The notes below the pieces were generated by a model that worked only from the letters and a program-made list of their open reading frames with translations, ran no database searches and was not told where the DNA came from. A DNA stretch of 64,000 bases from Sindora glabra. Taxonomy: Eukaryota; Streptophyta; Magnoliopsida; Fabales; Fabaceae. A program made the translations under genes and the position numbers. The stretch lies in the NCBI GenBank assembly GCA_020226215.1, contig CM035236.1, positions 1,121,001 through 1,185,000 of the forward strand, written 5' to 3'. Below, piece by piece: positions 11,241-23,599 of this stretch (its first letter is position 1; the number at the start of each line of letters is the position of its first letter).

Positions 11241-12540
11241 ATGACTAGAAGAAGTGTTAGTGAGCTATTAGAGTTTGATTTTAAAATAGATAGGAACTTT
11301 CATTTTTTATGTAAAAGTAAAAATAGAAGTAGTTATAGTGCTCATAACCCCCTTTCTGATCCTTTAAATAGCTTTGATAACATGATAAATAATAATAAAA
11401 CTTTAAAGGAATTAGCTACCTATGATGTTATTGACCAATTATTAGGCATCTAATATCTTGAATTAGATGCTAATAAACTTATATCTAGCCTAATACACTT
11501 GCTTTCACAATTCTATAGTTTTACAAATGAAGATCCTTACAAGCATCTTAAGGAGTTCTATGTACTTTGCTATATAATGAAACTTCAAGGAATATCAGAA
11601 GACCATATCAAGCTAAGGGCCTTTTCTTTTTCCCTTACTGATACTACCAAGGACTAGTTATATTATTTGTAACCTAGGTTTATCACCCACAAGAATGACA
11701 CAAAGCAGTTATTTCTTAAGAAATTCTTCCCTACACCCAGAGCAACTGTTATTATGAAAAAGATATATGACATCAAACAATTGAATGGAAAAACATTATA
11801 CGAGTATTAAGAAAGGTCCAAGAAGCTTTATTCAAGTTACCCTCATCACCAAATTAGTGACTACCTCCTAATTCAAAACTTTTATGAAGGCCTTCTTCCT
11901 ATTGATAGGAGGATAATAGATACAACAAATGGTGGTGTATTGGTGGATAAGTCTTCAATGACAACTAAAGACTTAATTGCTAACATGACAACTAACTTCT
12001 AGTAATTTAGCACTAGAATGCTCCCTGACACCAGAATACAACTTGCCATAAAAAATGTACGTGAAATGAGTTTTATTTATATGCAAATAGCAAAGAATGG
12101 AGCATAAGATATATGCATTAACCTCCCTAGTAAAGTAATTAGCCATGAAATAGTAGCAATTGCAATTACAAGCCTTTATTCTTGCTAAAGTTTATAGTAC
12201 ATGCTCTTATCTAACTTATCCTACGAATGTATATCCAACATTGCAAGAAGATGATAGCCAATATCAAGCCTTTGCAACAATAGTGTTCCTTGGGAAGCCA
12301 CAATACCAGTAACAACAGAATCAGTACTAACCACAACAACAATAGTAACAACTTAAATATGATCCATACTCCAATTTTTATAATCTTGGTTGGAAGGACC
12401 ATCCTAATTTTAGATATGGCAATGTACCAGTCCAACAGCCAATTAAACCTACACCATATTAGACTAGACCTCCATTCTAGCATCAACAGCCTTCCAAGCC
12501 AATCCAATAGCAAAATTTTTAGAGCTAGCAAGTAGCCTTC
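11241..12540 (+). pseudogene. Athila-type gag remnant
   Basis: The start at 11241 opens 70 codons before a stop. Beyond it, readings give EDPYKHLKEFYVLC, IKLRAFSFSL, LFLKKFFPTPRA, YPHHQISDYLLIQNFYEGLL and GGVLVDKSS. These are the usual landmarks of Athila/Tat Gag in the right order. A region near 12385 reads GWKDHPNFRYGN in another frame, a conserved C-terminal Gag motif. Many stops, such as those in TKD*LYYL and YEY*ERSKK, fall where the family has Trp or Gln. Confidence 0.8.
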
Positions 12541-13139
12541 TCCTCATCCTCTTAACCATCCTTTGAGGAATTATTTAAGCAAATGACTGCTAATAAGTTA
12601 TAGTTTCAATAGAGAATGGATGCCATAATGTATGACTTATGAACATAGGTTAGTCAGCTAGCCTCTACTATAAATGAGCTTAAATCATAAGGTTCTAATA
12701 GATTGCCTTCCTAAACAATTCCCAACCCCAGAGGTAACGTTTCTACCATCATGCTAAAAAGTGATGAGGAAGTTTATGCTTCTAACAATCCTCCACCAAC
12801 TAGCTAGAAAGATAAGACAAAATAACTAATAAATATTGAAAATGCTAAAGAAAGCTCCATTCCAAGAAACTAAAAATTAGACAAACTAAAGATAATGTAG
12901 AAACCAATAGATTTTACAAGACCATCGCCCTTCCTAAATAGAATTACACAATCCAAGAAAATAGAAGAATTTGACAGAGATAAGGAGATCCTAGAGATTT
13001 TTAAAAAGGTGGAAGTTAACATTCCATTGCAAGATGCCATTAAACAAATTTCAAAATATGTCAAATTCCTTAAAGAGTTATGCACACATAAAAGAAAACT
13101 ACCTATCAATAAGAAAGTAAACTTGGGTTAAAATGTATT

Positions 13140-13500
13140 AGCTATCCTTCAACTAAACTTACCCCAGAAGTGCAAGGATTCAAGAACTTTTAACATACCT
13201 TGCATAATAAAAAACAACAGATTCAAACATGCCTTAATTGATTTGGGAGCTTCAATTAATATCATACCAATATCAGTATTCTCATATTTATAGCTTAGTT
13301 TATTGAAACAAATAAGAGTTGTTATCTAACTAGCTAATAAAAGTACTGCACATCCTATTAGTTTTATTGAAGATATGCTAGTTTAAGTTAAGGAATTAAT
13401 TTTCCTAGTAGATTTATATATTCTACCTATGGAGCATGAGTATTCAAATAGCTCTACACATTTGATTCTAGGAAGACCATTCCTCAAAATAGAAAAAACA
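13140..13500 (+). pseudogene. Gypsy aspartic protease remnant
   Basis: The reading PCIIKNNRFKHALIDLGAS followed by INIIP, at about 13195-13270, is the Athila-type protease active site. The usual D-L/S-G triad reads DLG here. A second conserved stretch (LILGRPFL) is at about 13465. Flanking frames are broken by stops. Confidence 0.75.
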
Positions 13501-14059
13501 AAAATTGATGTAAATGCTAGTACCTTTCCATGAAAATTGGAGATACAATAGTCACTTTCAACATTTTGTAATGAAATTACTACTGAAGAACATTCTGTAT
13601 TTCAAATAAATGTACATAATGAACTTGCTAAACATACCCTTAATGACATACTTGTTGATTTTCTCCACACTTTTAAGTTTATGGATTGTTTTGACAATCA
13701 TGATTGCATCTACTATGACAATGATAACTAATGTGCCATATGCATTGAAATTTCTATAGTCATAAGTAAAGAGACCAATGTTGTACTTGAAGATGCAAAT
13801 GTTGATATCCAAGAAGAAATTCAACTTGTTGAAGTGGTTTCTACCAACATATTAATACGTTATGTTATTCAACCACTAATGTTAGAGCTCAAACCTTTTC
13901 GAAAACATTTAAGGTATGCCTTTTTAGAAGAGAATGAGAAACTACCAATCGTTGTAACAAAGAATTTGCAACTTGAGCAAGAAGAAAAGTTGTTATAGAT
14001 TTTAAAAACTCACAAACAAGCAATAAGGTAGACACTTATAGACATTCCTAGTATTAGTC

Positions 14060-16440
14060 CTTCCACATATATGCATCGAATTTTATTGGAAAAAGGAGCC
14101 AAACTAGTGAGATTATCTTAAAAAAGACTAAATCCCTTAATTTTAGATGTAGTAAAGAAGGAGATTACAAAGGTTTTGGAGACTAGTATCATACCCTTTA
14201 TTTGTAATAGTAAGTGGGTGAGTTTAGTTCAAGTTGTCCTTAAAAAAACTAGCTTAATAGTAGTGAAAAATTAGAATAATGATTTACCTCCTACTAAAGT
14301 TTAAAACAGTTGGAGAATTTGCATTAACTATAAAAAAACTAAACTAAGCAACCATAAAAGATCGCTTCTTATTATTATTCATTGATCAAATGTTAAAAAA
14401 ATTGGCTAGAAAATCCTACTATTACTTCCTAAATAGTTACACTAGTTACTTCCAAATTCATATTGCTCTAAAAGATTAAGATAAGACAATATTCACTTAA
14501 CCTTTTATCACTTTTACTTACAGGAGGATGCCTTTTAGCCTATTAGGATTGAGAGCTAAATAGTTGTAACAAAATTTAACCAATCTTAACTAAGAATTCA
14601 TGTGAAACGATTAGATCAAAATAAAGATTTAGTCATTACTTTCTGTAAATGATTCAAAAGTTTGATTGTTGATCACCTTTTTAACTATTTTTTACTTGCT
14701 TTCAATTGAAAACTTTGAGATATCCATACAAACTTATGAATGACCAGTGAATGTCTTACGGCCATTGATTGGAATTCTCCTCATTTTTCTTACAATGCTA
14801 GCTATGCCCCTTTTAAGGTTATGATGAAAGAGAGCTGCTAAAGTTTTTTATGTTATTAGGATGCGTGAATAATAATATATGAATTAACACGTAATATGCC
14901 TATTTAAATAGGTACATAGAAAACTTAAACTAATTAAGTCTTATAATTATAATATGAAATTCTCATCTACTAGACCCAAACAATTTAGTTCATCAATTCC
15001 AAATCTCCCAAGTTCTAAATGTATGATCCTATAGGCTCTCATCATATTGGCAACAATTATAAATCATATTAATGATTATAAATAATAAGCAGTATCTAGC
15101 AACATATTATTGTTACCCATGTAATAAGAAAGTCAGTGATTTCACTAAACCTATATATGTGATCATTATCTATGACTTTTTATCTTAAATATCTAAATTA
15201 AACACGGGATATAGAACGTGTTATTTTCGTATAGCCTAATTCAAAGGTTTCTTAATTTATAAGTAAACTATTTCTTAATTTATAGGTAAACTAACTAAAG
15301 TAAATGTAATTAACATCCCTTGTCAATCCATTTTAGTATTATCATGCATTTTTTTAGCTTTACTCAATAAAGGGGCCAACAGATGTCACTCCTATTATAT
15401 AAGGAGGACAAATTCCATCTTGATCACTCAAATCTCTTTATATGAAATGTGACACATCTAATAACTATCCTTGCATTCACTCAACTATGAGTGATATAAA
15501 GTAGTATCAAAATATAGAATTCACATGTAGAGAATCTTAGCGATCTCAAGTCAAATGACCATATTAATGATTATTACTAAGAATCACTCATAACACTCAT
15601 ATAACGATCTATGTAATGTTCTTAAGGTGGGTTAGTCCAGTACATAAGTTCTCTAACTTATACTCATGTATGGATTTAATATCTTATATAAGTCACCACT
15701 CATGCTAGTTTTAAGATATTAATGCAACCTAATCTATAATGATACATAACTAGAGATATTTAAGAATATAATTATTCTAGGGTTATTATCATAATTAAAT
15801 ATACTATGTAAAAAATATATATAAATATGATAATTAAAATTGCATTTAAAATAACATAATTCAAATTTACAATCATCCATATAATTAGTTTTAAGACATA
15901 TACACTAATACAACTTATGCAATGCATTGGTACTTTTCAAAGGTGTATGGTGAGCATTTTTTCTTATTTTTGAGAAAGTTGCATAGAAGTATTCATCAAT
16001 GATTTTTTTTTATTTATGATTTCTCTTTTAATGCATGCTTGGATAATCTTTCTAGGGTGTTGGACAAATGTGTTGAAACTAATCTTATGCTTAATTTTGA
16101 AAAATATCATTTCATAGTGGAGCATAGGATAGTTTTAGGATAAATAAGGAGTAATAAAGGCATTAAAGTAGATCTTGCTAAACTTGATGTGATTAGTACT
16201 TTACCTTATCCCACTTGTGTGCCGGAAATGCATTCCTTTCTTGGTCATGCAGGTTTTTGTAAGAGATTCATTAAAAATTTTAGCAAGATTATTTTTCTAT
16301 TATCTAAGTTATTCTAAAAAGAAACAGAATTGAACTTTAATCAACACTAGAAGTAAGTTTTTGATAAGTTAAAGCAAATTCTCACCTCCACTTCCATTAT
16401 TTAGCCACCATCTTGGGATTTACATTTTAAGTTAATATGT
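14060..16440 (+). pseudogene. Gypsy reverse transcriptase remnant, split by an insertion
   Basis: The left half (14060-14542) reads MHRILLEKGAKLVRLS, then SIIPFICNSKWVS, and ends in RRMPFSL. The right half resumes at about 15918 with CNALVLFKGVW and continues to SFLGHAGF and FIKNFSKI in shifting frames. In intact relatives RMPFGL is directly followed by CNAPATFQ. The catalytic FMDDF stretch is no longer readable in the right half. The gene is dead. Confidence 0.75.
14543..15912. mobile_element. LTR-containing insertion inside the gypsy RT
   Basis: It separates two halves of one conserved RT motif. The last 1062 bp (14851-15912) start TGTTATTAG and end CTAATACA, an imperfect inverted pair, and carry a TATA-like TTATATAAGG near 15395. 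That part is similar along most of its length to 25569-26634. Possible target duplications are GCCTA (14538) and ACTTA (15913), which differ by two transitions. It could be a solo LTR plus a scrap of internal DNA at 14543-14850; the left end is the less certain. Confidence 0.65.
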
Positions 16441-16800
16441 AATGCTTCTAACTATGCAATTGGTATTATCTTTGCACAAAGAGTGGGAAAACAACCTAAT
16501 AGGATTTATTATACTTTAAGAACTTTAGATGCTGCTCAAGTTAATTATACTACAATACAAAAAGACCTTTTAGCTATTATTTTTATTTTAGATAAGTTTA
16601 GATCATATTTACTTAGTTCTAAAGTAATTATTTTTTATGATCATATAGCTTTGAAGTTCCTTTTTAAGAAACCTAAGGCAAAACCTTACTTGATTAGATG
16701 GATGTTGTTTCTATAAGAGTTTGATATTGAGATTAAAGATAAAAGTAGTGCTAAAAACTTAGTTACAAATCATTTGAGCAAGATTTTATAAGATGTAAAC
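16441..16800 (+). pseudogene. Gypsy RNase H remnant
   Basis: An open stretch at 16483-16716 is flanked by CNASNYAIGIIFAQ (about 16438). It contains YYTLRTLDAAQVNYTTIQKD, LDKFRSYLLSSKVI and FYDHIALKFLF, then EFDIEIKDKS and NHLSK. These are the RNase H landmarks of Athila-type elements. Stops at about 16715 and 16789 end the readings. It is among the best kept parts of this element. Confidence 0.85.
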
Positions 16801-16989
16801 ACTTTTTCCATCCATGACACCTTTTTAAATGAGCAACTTTTTCAATCGCTAGGTAAAGATCCTTAATTTGCTAATTTAATGCACTACTTGGTTGCTAATG
16901 AGTTACTTGTATGTGATAAGGAAGCTCAAATTGATAAATTGAAGAGTGAGGCTAAGTATTATATGTTGGATGATCCTTATTGATAGAGA

Positions 16990-18060
16990 TTTTATGCTAA
17001 GTAAATAATTAGGAGATGTGTACATAATTATGAGTTTCATTTCATACTTACATTTTATCATGATCATATTTATGGAGGTCACTTTCGACCTAAGAGAATA
17101 GTAAGGAAAGTGCTTGATTGTGATTTTTATTAGCAACTTTATTCCATGATGCGTACATATTTTTGTAAAAATTATGAACAATGTTAAAGAATAAGGAATT
17201 TAATCGTAAACATAAGATGCTTTAATTTCCTATACTTTTATATGAGATTTTTAATGTATAGGGCATTGATTGTATAGGTCCTTTTCCTTTATCTTTTAGC
17301 TTTATTTACATTCTTGTTATTGATGATTGTGTTCCTAAGTGGGTGGAAGCTAAAGCCACTAAAGGAACTTATTTTTACAATCAAGCACTTAAGGTTTGGC
17401 ATTCCACATGCTTTGTTAAAGAAATATAGGGTTTATTATAAAGCTTCCATACAATATTATCCTCAAACAAATAGGTAAGTAGAAATTTTCAATAGAGAAA
17501 TTAAGTTAATTTTAGAGAAAATTATAAAACTTGATAGAAAAGATTGGAGGCTTAGATTGGATGATATACTTTTAATTTATAGGACTACATACAAAATTCT
17601 TATTGGGATGTCCCTATATCAGATTATTTTTAGGAAATCATATCATCTTTCAGTGGAGTTAGAGTAAAGAGCATTTTAGGCTATAAAAAGATGCAACATG
17701 GAATTGGAAGTATATGGAGAGAAAAGAAAATTAAAATTGCAAGAATTAGAAGAATTTAGACTCAAAGCCTATGAGAATTTTAGGCTTTATAGAGAGAAAA
17801 TAAAGGCAGTTCATGATAAGCTCATTTTTAGAAAAACTTTTGAAATTGGCTAAAACGCTCTATTGTTTAATTCAAGCTTAAATTAATACTGGGTAAAGTT
17901 TATTCCTGTTAGAATGGACCTTTTGTTATTACTAACATTTTTCCTTGTGATGCAGTTGAGATCAAGAGTTTGGAGAAAGACAAAATGTTCAAGATCAATG
18001 GGTATAGACTTAAACTATTTTATGAAAGTTTTCAAGAGTAAGTAGTGGAAGTAATAGAGT
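16990..18060 (+). pseudogene. Gypsy integrase remnant
   Basis: The zinc-binding part is seen as YHDHIYGGHFRPKR and KNYEQC (17050-17190). The core is seen as GIDCIGPFPLSF and VPKWVEAKAT (17262-17360), although the second catalytic segment around 17390-17450 is shortened. The C-terminal part reads LDRKDWRLRLDD, YRTTYKILIGMS, AIKRCNMELE, KLKLQELEEFRLKAYEN and KAVHDK (17528-17820). Frame changes and stops are scattered. Integrase would insert the DNA copy; this one is inactive. Confidence 0.8.
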
Positions 18061-19826
18061 TAAGGACCTTGGTTTATTCTTAATGAAGGAGCTTAATGTC
18101 TAGTTAAAAATATTAAAGTAAGGCACTTCTTGGGAAGCAACCTAAGCCATTTCAGAAATTTTTCTTTTTTTACTCTTTTCTTTTATTTTTCTTATTTTTT
18201 ATCTCTCTTTATATTTCCTGATGATATTGATATATTTTACATTAAGGATAATGAAAAATTTAAGTATAAAGGGAGATTTTTAGCTTTTAGGATTTATTCT
18301 ATGCTTTTGTGTTTTTCATTTGTTTTTCTTTTTATTTAATGCTTTCAAAAAGAACAAGAAAAAAAATGTGTTTTTAAAGTGTGTTTTTCACGTTTTTAAG
18401 TCTTTTTTAGTCATTTTAATTACTTTTCATTAATGAAGATTTTATATTTCCATGAAATAGAAAAATGTGTCTTTAAAGTATGTTTTTCACTTTTTTTTAA
18501 TCCTTTTGAGTCATTTTGGTTTCTTTCCATTGATGAAGATTTAATATTTTCATGAGTAAGATTTAATTGAAGTTAGATAGGATTTATGACATAATTGAAT
18601 AAATAATTTTACTTCTTAAAATTAATTGATGTAATGATGGATTTTGCATTAATATATTAAACTTGGTAGTATGACTTACCTCATGAGATTTTAAGTCTTA
18701 TAATGAAAATTCATACTCTTCTCTTTTCTTCTTGTGTAATATTCTTTCATGATTTATTTTCTAGAACTTGTTTTGATTCTATCTAAGATTACCTTTGCAC
18801 ATACATGTTCAAAAATAATAGAGGCATTCTTTCTTTGTTTAAGCTAGAGCTATATAGCTAACTTTGAATTTTTATCATTGTTAGCCCCTTTAAATTTTAA
18901 TTGCACTTTTTTTTATTGATTAACCCATAAGCATATTTTTTCAAAGAAAAATAAATGTTTTTACTTAAACTTAGGGATTAGTAAAGTATTTAAATTTTTA
19001 TTAGATAAGCTCTTGAATAAGTATGAGAGTGTGTAAGTTTATGTATTATAAAAAGTTATCAACTTTGAGTTGTAAGGTTGGTTAAAAAAAGAGAAAAGTT
19101 AACAAAAAAATGCAAAAATAAAAAAATTACAAAAAAAGAAAGAAAAGTGAAAAAAAAGAATAAAATAATAAAGAAGTTAATAAGTACATGAATTTGAATA
19201 TGGTTTATTCTATTGAGTAATAATGGTTTATGATTTACTCATATATATTTGAATTCAAATATTCTATTGATTTCTTTAGTATCTACCCTTTCATATCTCC
19301 ATTTTTCCTTTCTTTTTTCCCTAATCACATTATAACCATGAATAAAGTCTTTTTTATTTATGTTGTGCATGTGATTTAACTAGTGAGATTAAATTATTAG
19401 CAAACTTATGGTAGGGCAATTTCATAGAAAGAACTTAAGTGAAACACTTACCCTAAACACTTAAGAGTTTGAGAGAGTGAATTTTGTAAGAACCTATCAT
19501 GTTAATCTATATTTTTTAAATGAAGTTACTATATTAGTTAATTTCAAGTTTGTCAAGATTTTTCTTCATAATATATTATACTTTTTGCTAGCTTTTATTT
19601 GTCTTTTACTTGTGGATTTATGACTTTGAAGTTTTTGAAAAGTAAAGTCTTTTATTTTTTAGTTTTTTTAATAAAATTATATTTTGCCTAAAGACGTGCA
19701 AGAGTTAAGCGTGAGGAAATTTAATAAGAAAAATATTTACTATATTATTTCCTCCTATTTCATGTATCTTAATGAGTTATACATGTTTAATTTCATGGAA
19801 TTGGTCTATATTATAATTTAGGGTTA
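18061..19826. other. 3' untranslated part of the Athila-like element
   Basis: The sequence is AT-rich and mostly non-coding. A 69-codon reading at 18130-18339 is hydrophobic but low in complexity; I do not call it a gene. An A-rich stretch is at 19085-19175. No clear polypurine tract was found. Confidence 0.5.
18362..18560. repeat. Two-copy tandem repeat, about 99 bp
   Basis: AAAAATGTGT starts at 18362 and again at 18461. Both copies then run through GTGTTTTTCAC-like, TTTT-GAGTCATTTT-like and TTAATGAAGATTT-like segments. The copies are diverged but aligned along their length. Confidence 0.8.
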
Positions 19827-21304
19827 GTGTTACAATATTCTAATTTTTTTTTGTTAATGCTAGATTTTGATATTATTTTTATTTTTTAGTTATATTTTGG
19901 GTTTTCGATATTCAAATTAAAGTGATCTATAAATTATTGGAAAGCTTAAAGAAAAATCTACAACTTTAGTATTGTGGTTAAAGCCTAATTCAGACTTCTT
20001 AGAGCCTTTATTTAGCCGAGAAGCTAAAACCCTATCTTTGTCCTAATTGACCTAACTTTGATTTTTGGATTATATCTAGAGTTATAGAGGTCTAATTAAC
20101 ATGAATCCAACAGCCAAATCTTCAAAAAAACCTAGTTACACAACTTTTATGTTTATGGATTGCCTAAATTATATTATTTTATTGATTTTATATAGGTTAA
20201 AAGTTAGACTTGAGAGATTTCACTATTGTAACTCCTAGAGTTAATTAATTTGTAAAAATAGGTTTTGGGATTCTAAAAATTAAAAAGACCCTATTCTTAT
20301 AATCCTAAGAGCCATATAATCTAGATGCAATAGGATTTTAAGTTAGTTAGGTTAGATGAAATAAGAAAACTCATTAGGTACAAAAGATTGAATAGCATTC
20401 AATAGATAATTTTTCTCTTCTTCTTCTTCTTCTTCTTCTTCTTCTTCTTCTTCTTCTAGCTCTTGTGTTCTTTAGTCATGGAAAGCTAAATTCAAAGTTG
20501 ATTTAAGGAGTTTGAAGCTTTCCTCTACTAGGTTATAAGATTATGATTTGCAATATTATTTTTCTTTAATTAATTTTTCTCTTTCCCTAATTACTTGTGC
20601 TGATTTCTCAAAATTACTTATGCTGCATGTTGATTTGGTATAATTGATGCTCATCTTTATGATTTTTGATATTTTGTTGTTTTGATATTAAATTATGGTT
20701 AGTTATTCACAATTTTACACATAGAAGTAAAGAGTTGAAGGATTAATTTAGAGATTTCTAATTTAATTTCTCAATTCAACTGAATTCTATCTTTACGTTA
20801 ATTTCAATCTAGCTTAAAGATTATAGCGGTTGCTTAATTTGACTAATATTAATTAATCAAATCTTAGATGTCAAGTCTCAATTGATCTATGATTTATCTA
20901 AACTAGTGTTCTTAATTCCTTGAATTAGCTATTTTATGACATTGATTTTCTTCCTTTCTATTTACTTTGTATTTTATTTTGCTTAATACATTTAATTCAA
21001 TTTCAATTCATAAATCTCCTAATTCTAAGTTCTATATAATTCTACATTTTGTTACTACATACTAGTATCTTTCATATTCTATCCAATATTCTATTTAATT
21101 TGTATTTACATACTATTTGCATTTATTTCTTATATTTTTAATGCATAATAAATTGAAGAATTGTGTGAATATTGTTAATAATCCAATTTAGAGAAGATAA
21201 TTTAAGGGATCACTAGGGGTACGACCTGATTTGCTTCACTATACTGTATTATTTTAAGGAAACCAATAATAAACTAAATTTAGTGCATTGCGACATGCAA
21301 ATCA
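19827..21304 (+). repeat. 3' LTR of the Athila-like element
   Basis: The right part (20388-21304) matches the 5' copy. I set the left end at the TGTTAC near 19827 because Athila-type LTRs of about 1.5 kb begin with TG; that end is an inference. It includes a (CTT)n microsatellite at about 20417-20457 that the 5' LTR lacks. Confidence 0.65.
20417..20457. repeat. (CTT)n microsatellite
   Basis: About 13 uninterrupted CTT units lie in the 3' LTR. The equivalent place in the 5' LTR (about 9631) has no expansion, so this arose after insertion. Confidence 0.95.
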
Positions 21305-21504
21305 ATGCAAAAAACAAATTTCTAGACCTAACTTAAAAAATTCATAAATCTTTCATTTCTTAATCATTTTAATCAAATAACTAGTTTATGGGGGTTTATT
21401 TTCATATAAAAAAAGTTTCTTAATAAAATCATAAGTAATTTGTAAGATATGATAAAAAAGTAACTAAAATTCAAAATTGAAAAGATTAAAAATTCATATC
21501 TCCT

Positions 21505-22205
21505 TAATTTCTAAAATATCTCAAAAGCTATCTTATAAAAACACAATTATAAGCCATCTTTTTAAAACATTTTGATTAAGTTAGGATTTTAAAAATATAT
21601 TTGAACTTTATACCATGAGAAACTTTAATTTATAAGAAAGTCTAAGCATAAAAAGAAAAATTATACTAATGAAATCCTTAAGTTTTTCTTGATGCTCTTC
21701 AGCTACAAAATCTTAAATCTTTTCATCTTTCAATACTTGAGTTATCTCTTCTTCTTAATTTTCTTCCTTGTTTATTATTGAGTTAAGCATAACAAGACCT
21801 TCCTTACTTTACCTCAATATTAACTCTCATTCTTTTTATTAGACTTTCCCATATATCTCATTAGTTTTTAAAATGTCTTAAAAGCTATCTTATAAAAACA
21901 TAATTTTAGGCCTTTTTTTAAAACATTTTCATCAAGTTAAGATTTTAAAATATATTTGAGCTCTATACCATGAAAAACTTTATTTTATAAGAAAGTTTAA
22001 GCATAAAAAACTATATTAATGAAATCATTAAGTTTTTTTATGCTTCCAAACTGCCACATCTTGATTTTTTTTCATCCTTCAGTACTTGAGTCATCTTTTC
22101 TTTCTTAATTTTCTTCCTTATTCATTCTTGAGTTAAGTATGATAAAATATGTCATTGTTTTACCTTAATGTTAACTCTTTCTTTTTATTATACTTTTCTA
22201 TATAA
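21505..22205. repeat. Tandem duplication, unit about 357 bp
   Basis: Two diverged copies follow each other. AAAGCTATCTTATAAAAACA is found at about 21524 and about 21881. Both copies run through TATACCATGA(G/A)AAACTTTA, AAGCATAAAA, AATACTTGAGT-like and TTAATTTTCTTCCTT. No coding potential is seen. Confidence 0.8.
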
Positions 22206-23599
22206 AATTTATAAACTTTACAAACCATATAGTTAGTCCAATCTAATGTTTAGAAATACAATATGCATATGCATAATTCCTATATAGAATATTTCACAAG
22301 TTAGCATAAGAATATGTGTAATTATCATATCACATATATTCATCAATCATATATTTAATAATGCTTATATAAAATATAACTCTTTTAGCACATAATTAAG
22401 TATTACTATCGTAATCATAATATATTCTGTCTATTGAAGTTTTTATAAAATTTTAAATAAAGACTTGCAATATTATTATTTTACTTATTTATCATCATCA
22501 AAACCCATTATATAAAATCTTAAGGTTAACACTTTAGTTATGCATAAATAAATAATCACAATTGAAGGATACATCCCAATAGATGACACATTAGAGTGAT
22601 ATGACAAATAGACTACTCTAAAAAAAAGAGTTCAAGATCATGTTAAGATAGTCTAAAAGGATCAACTTGAGATGTTAAGGAGCTAACACATCATACTAAT
22701 GAAAAAGTACTATAGCAATGACCTTGGAGTTCACATTTACTAATGCACATGCATATGACACTCAAGATAGAGTGGATGATGCTCTATACTTAACCCTTTT
22801 AAAAATGTTGAAGTGGGGGAGACATCAAAAGATATGCTTGAAAAAATTATTAGATGATACACTTAAAATAGGACTGTGAAGGATTAAATATTGGCAGATG
22901 CCATTCGAGATAGGGGGTCATAAGACCATGATACTAGAGAGCATTAACTCTGAAGTTAGCAAAAGATATCAATTCATAGAGGATTAGAGAATGCAATTAA
23001 GTGTAAAAATGGCATTACAAAGTATTGTGAATTAATCAAATTACACATGATTAGTCTTGGGATCATAAAACTATATACATAAATCAAGGCATAAGTTTCA
23101 TCTATTATATTAATGTTATGGGCATTAGATTGAGATACCTTGTTAATAGGTAATTTAAAATGTAAAGCATTACGCATGAGGTATAAAGTTAACACACACT
23201 TTTATTGTAAAATTGGCATCGATGTAAGCTATGAAGGCTATAAGCATAAATTATAGAGGCAATAAAATTTGAAAGCTACAAAGGTAGCATTTATGCAAGT
23301 GATAAAGGTAATAAACACATAGTTACAAAAACAATAAGCCATGAACAAGTTACAAGGGTAATGAATTTAGGAAAGTTAGCAAAAGAAGGTATTGGGACAC
23401 TTCAAAAGAAGTTTATAGAGGTAGCCTTTTAAGAAATTTATAAAAGATCCATTTTGCCAAGAGAACACTAATATTGAGGAGATAATAGTTTAAATTCAAG
23501 ATAGGAAGCATTCATAACACGTAATGAGATAGACTTGAATGGTCGAAATAGTCACTTAAAAGAGTAAATTGAACATGATGGAAACATCTTTTAAAAATC
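22206..23599. other. AT-rich DNA, no recognised gene
   Basis: I see no conserved motif. Around 23216-23360 there are loosely repeated short segments (RAAGGYWATAARC-like). A GTGGGGGA near 22814 resembles a polypurine tract but has no LTR beside it. This may include the lost RT part of the next element. Confidence 0.4.

Larger units (their letters stand above)
9604..21304 (+). mobile_element. Athila-like Ty3/gypsy retrotransposon, decayed, with nested insertion
   Basis: Two diverged LTR copies (from 9604 and ending at 21304) enclose, in plus orientation, a primer site, gag, protease, RT, RNase H and integrase. RT before integrase is the Ty3/gypsy order. The primer site and gag sequence are of the Athila/Tat kind. 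Stops and frameshifts are frequent in every domain. A separate LTR-containing insertion interrupts RT at about 14543-15912. No envelope-like reading frame is convincingly present after integrase. Confidence 0.85.

Noticed and set aside
12211..12535. Hydrophobic minus-strand and Asn/Ser-rich plus-strand readings
   Set aside because: They are off-frame readings of the Asn/Gln-rich part of the Athila-like gag.
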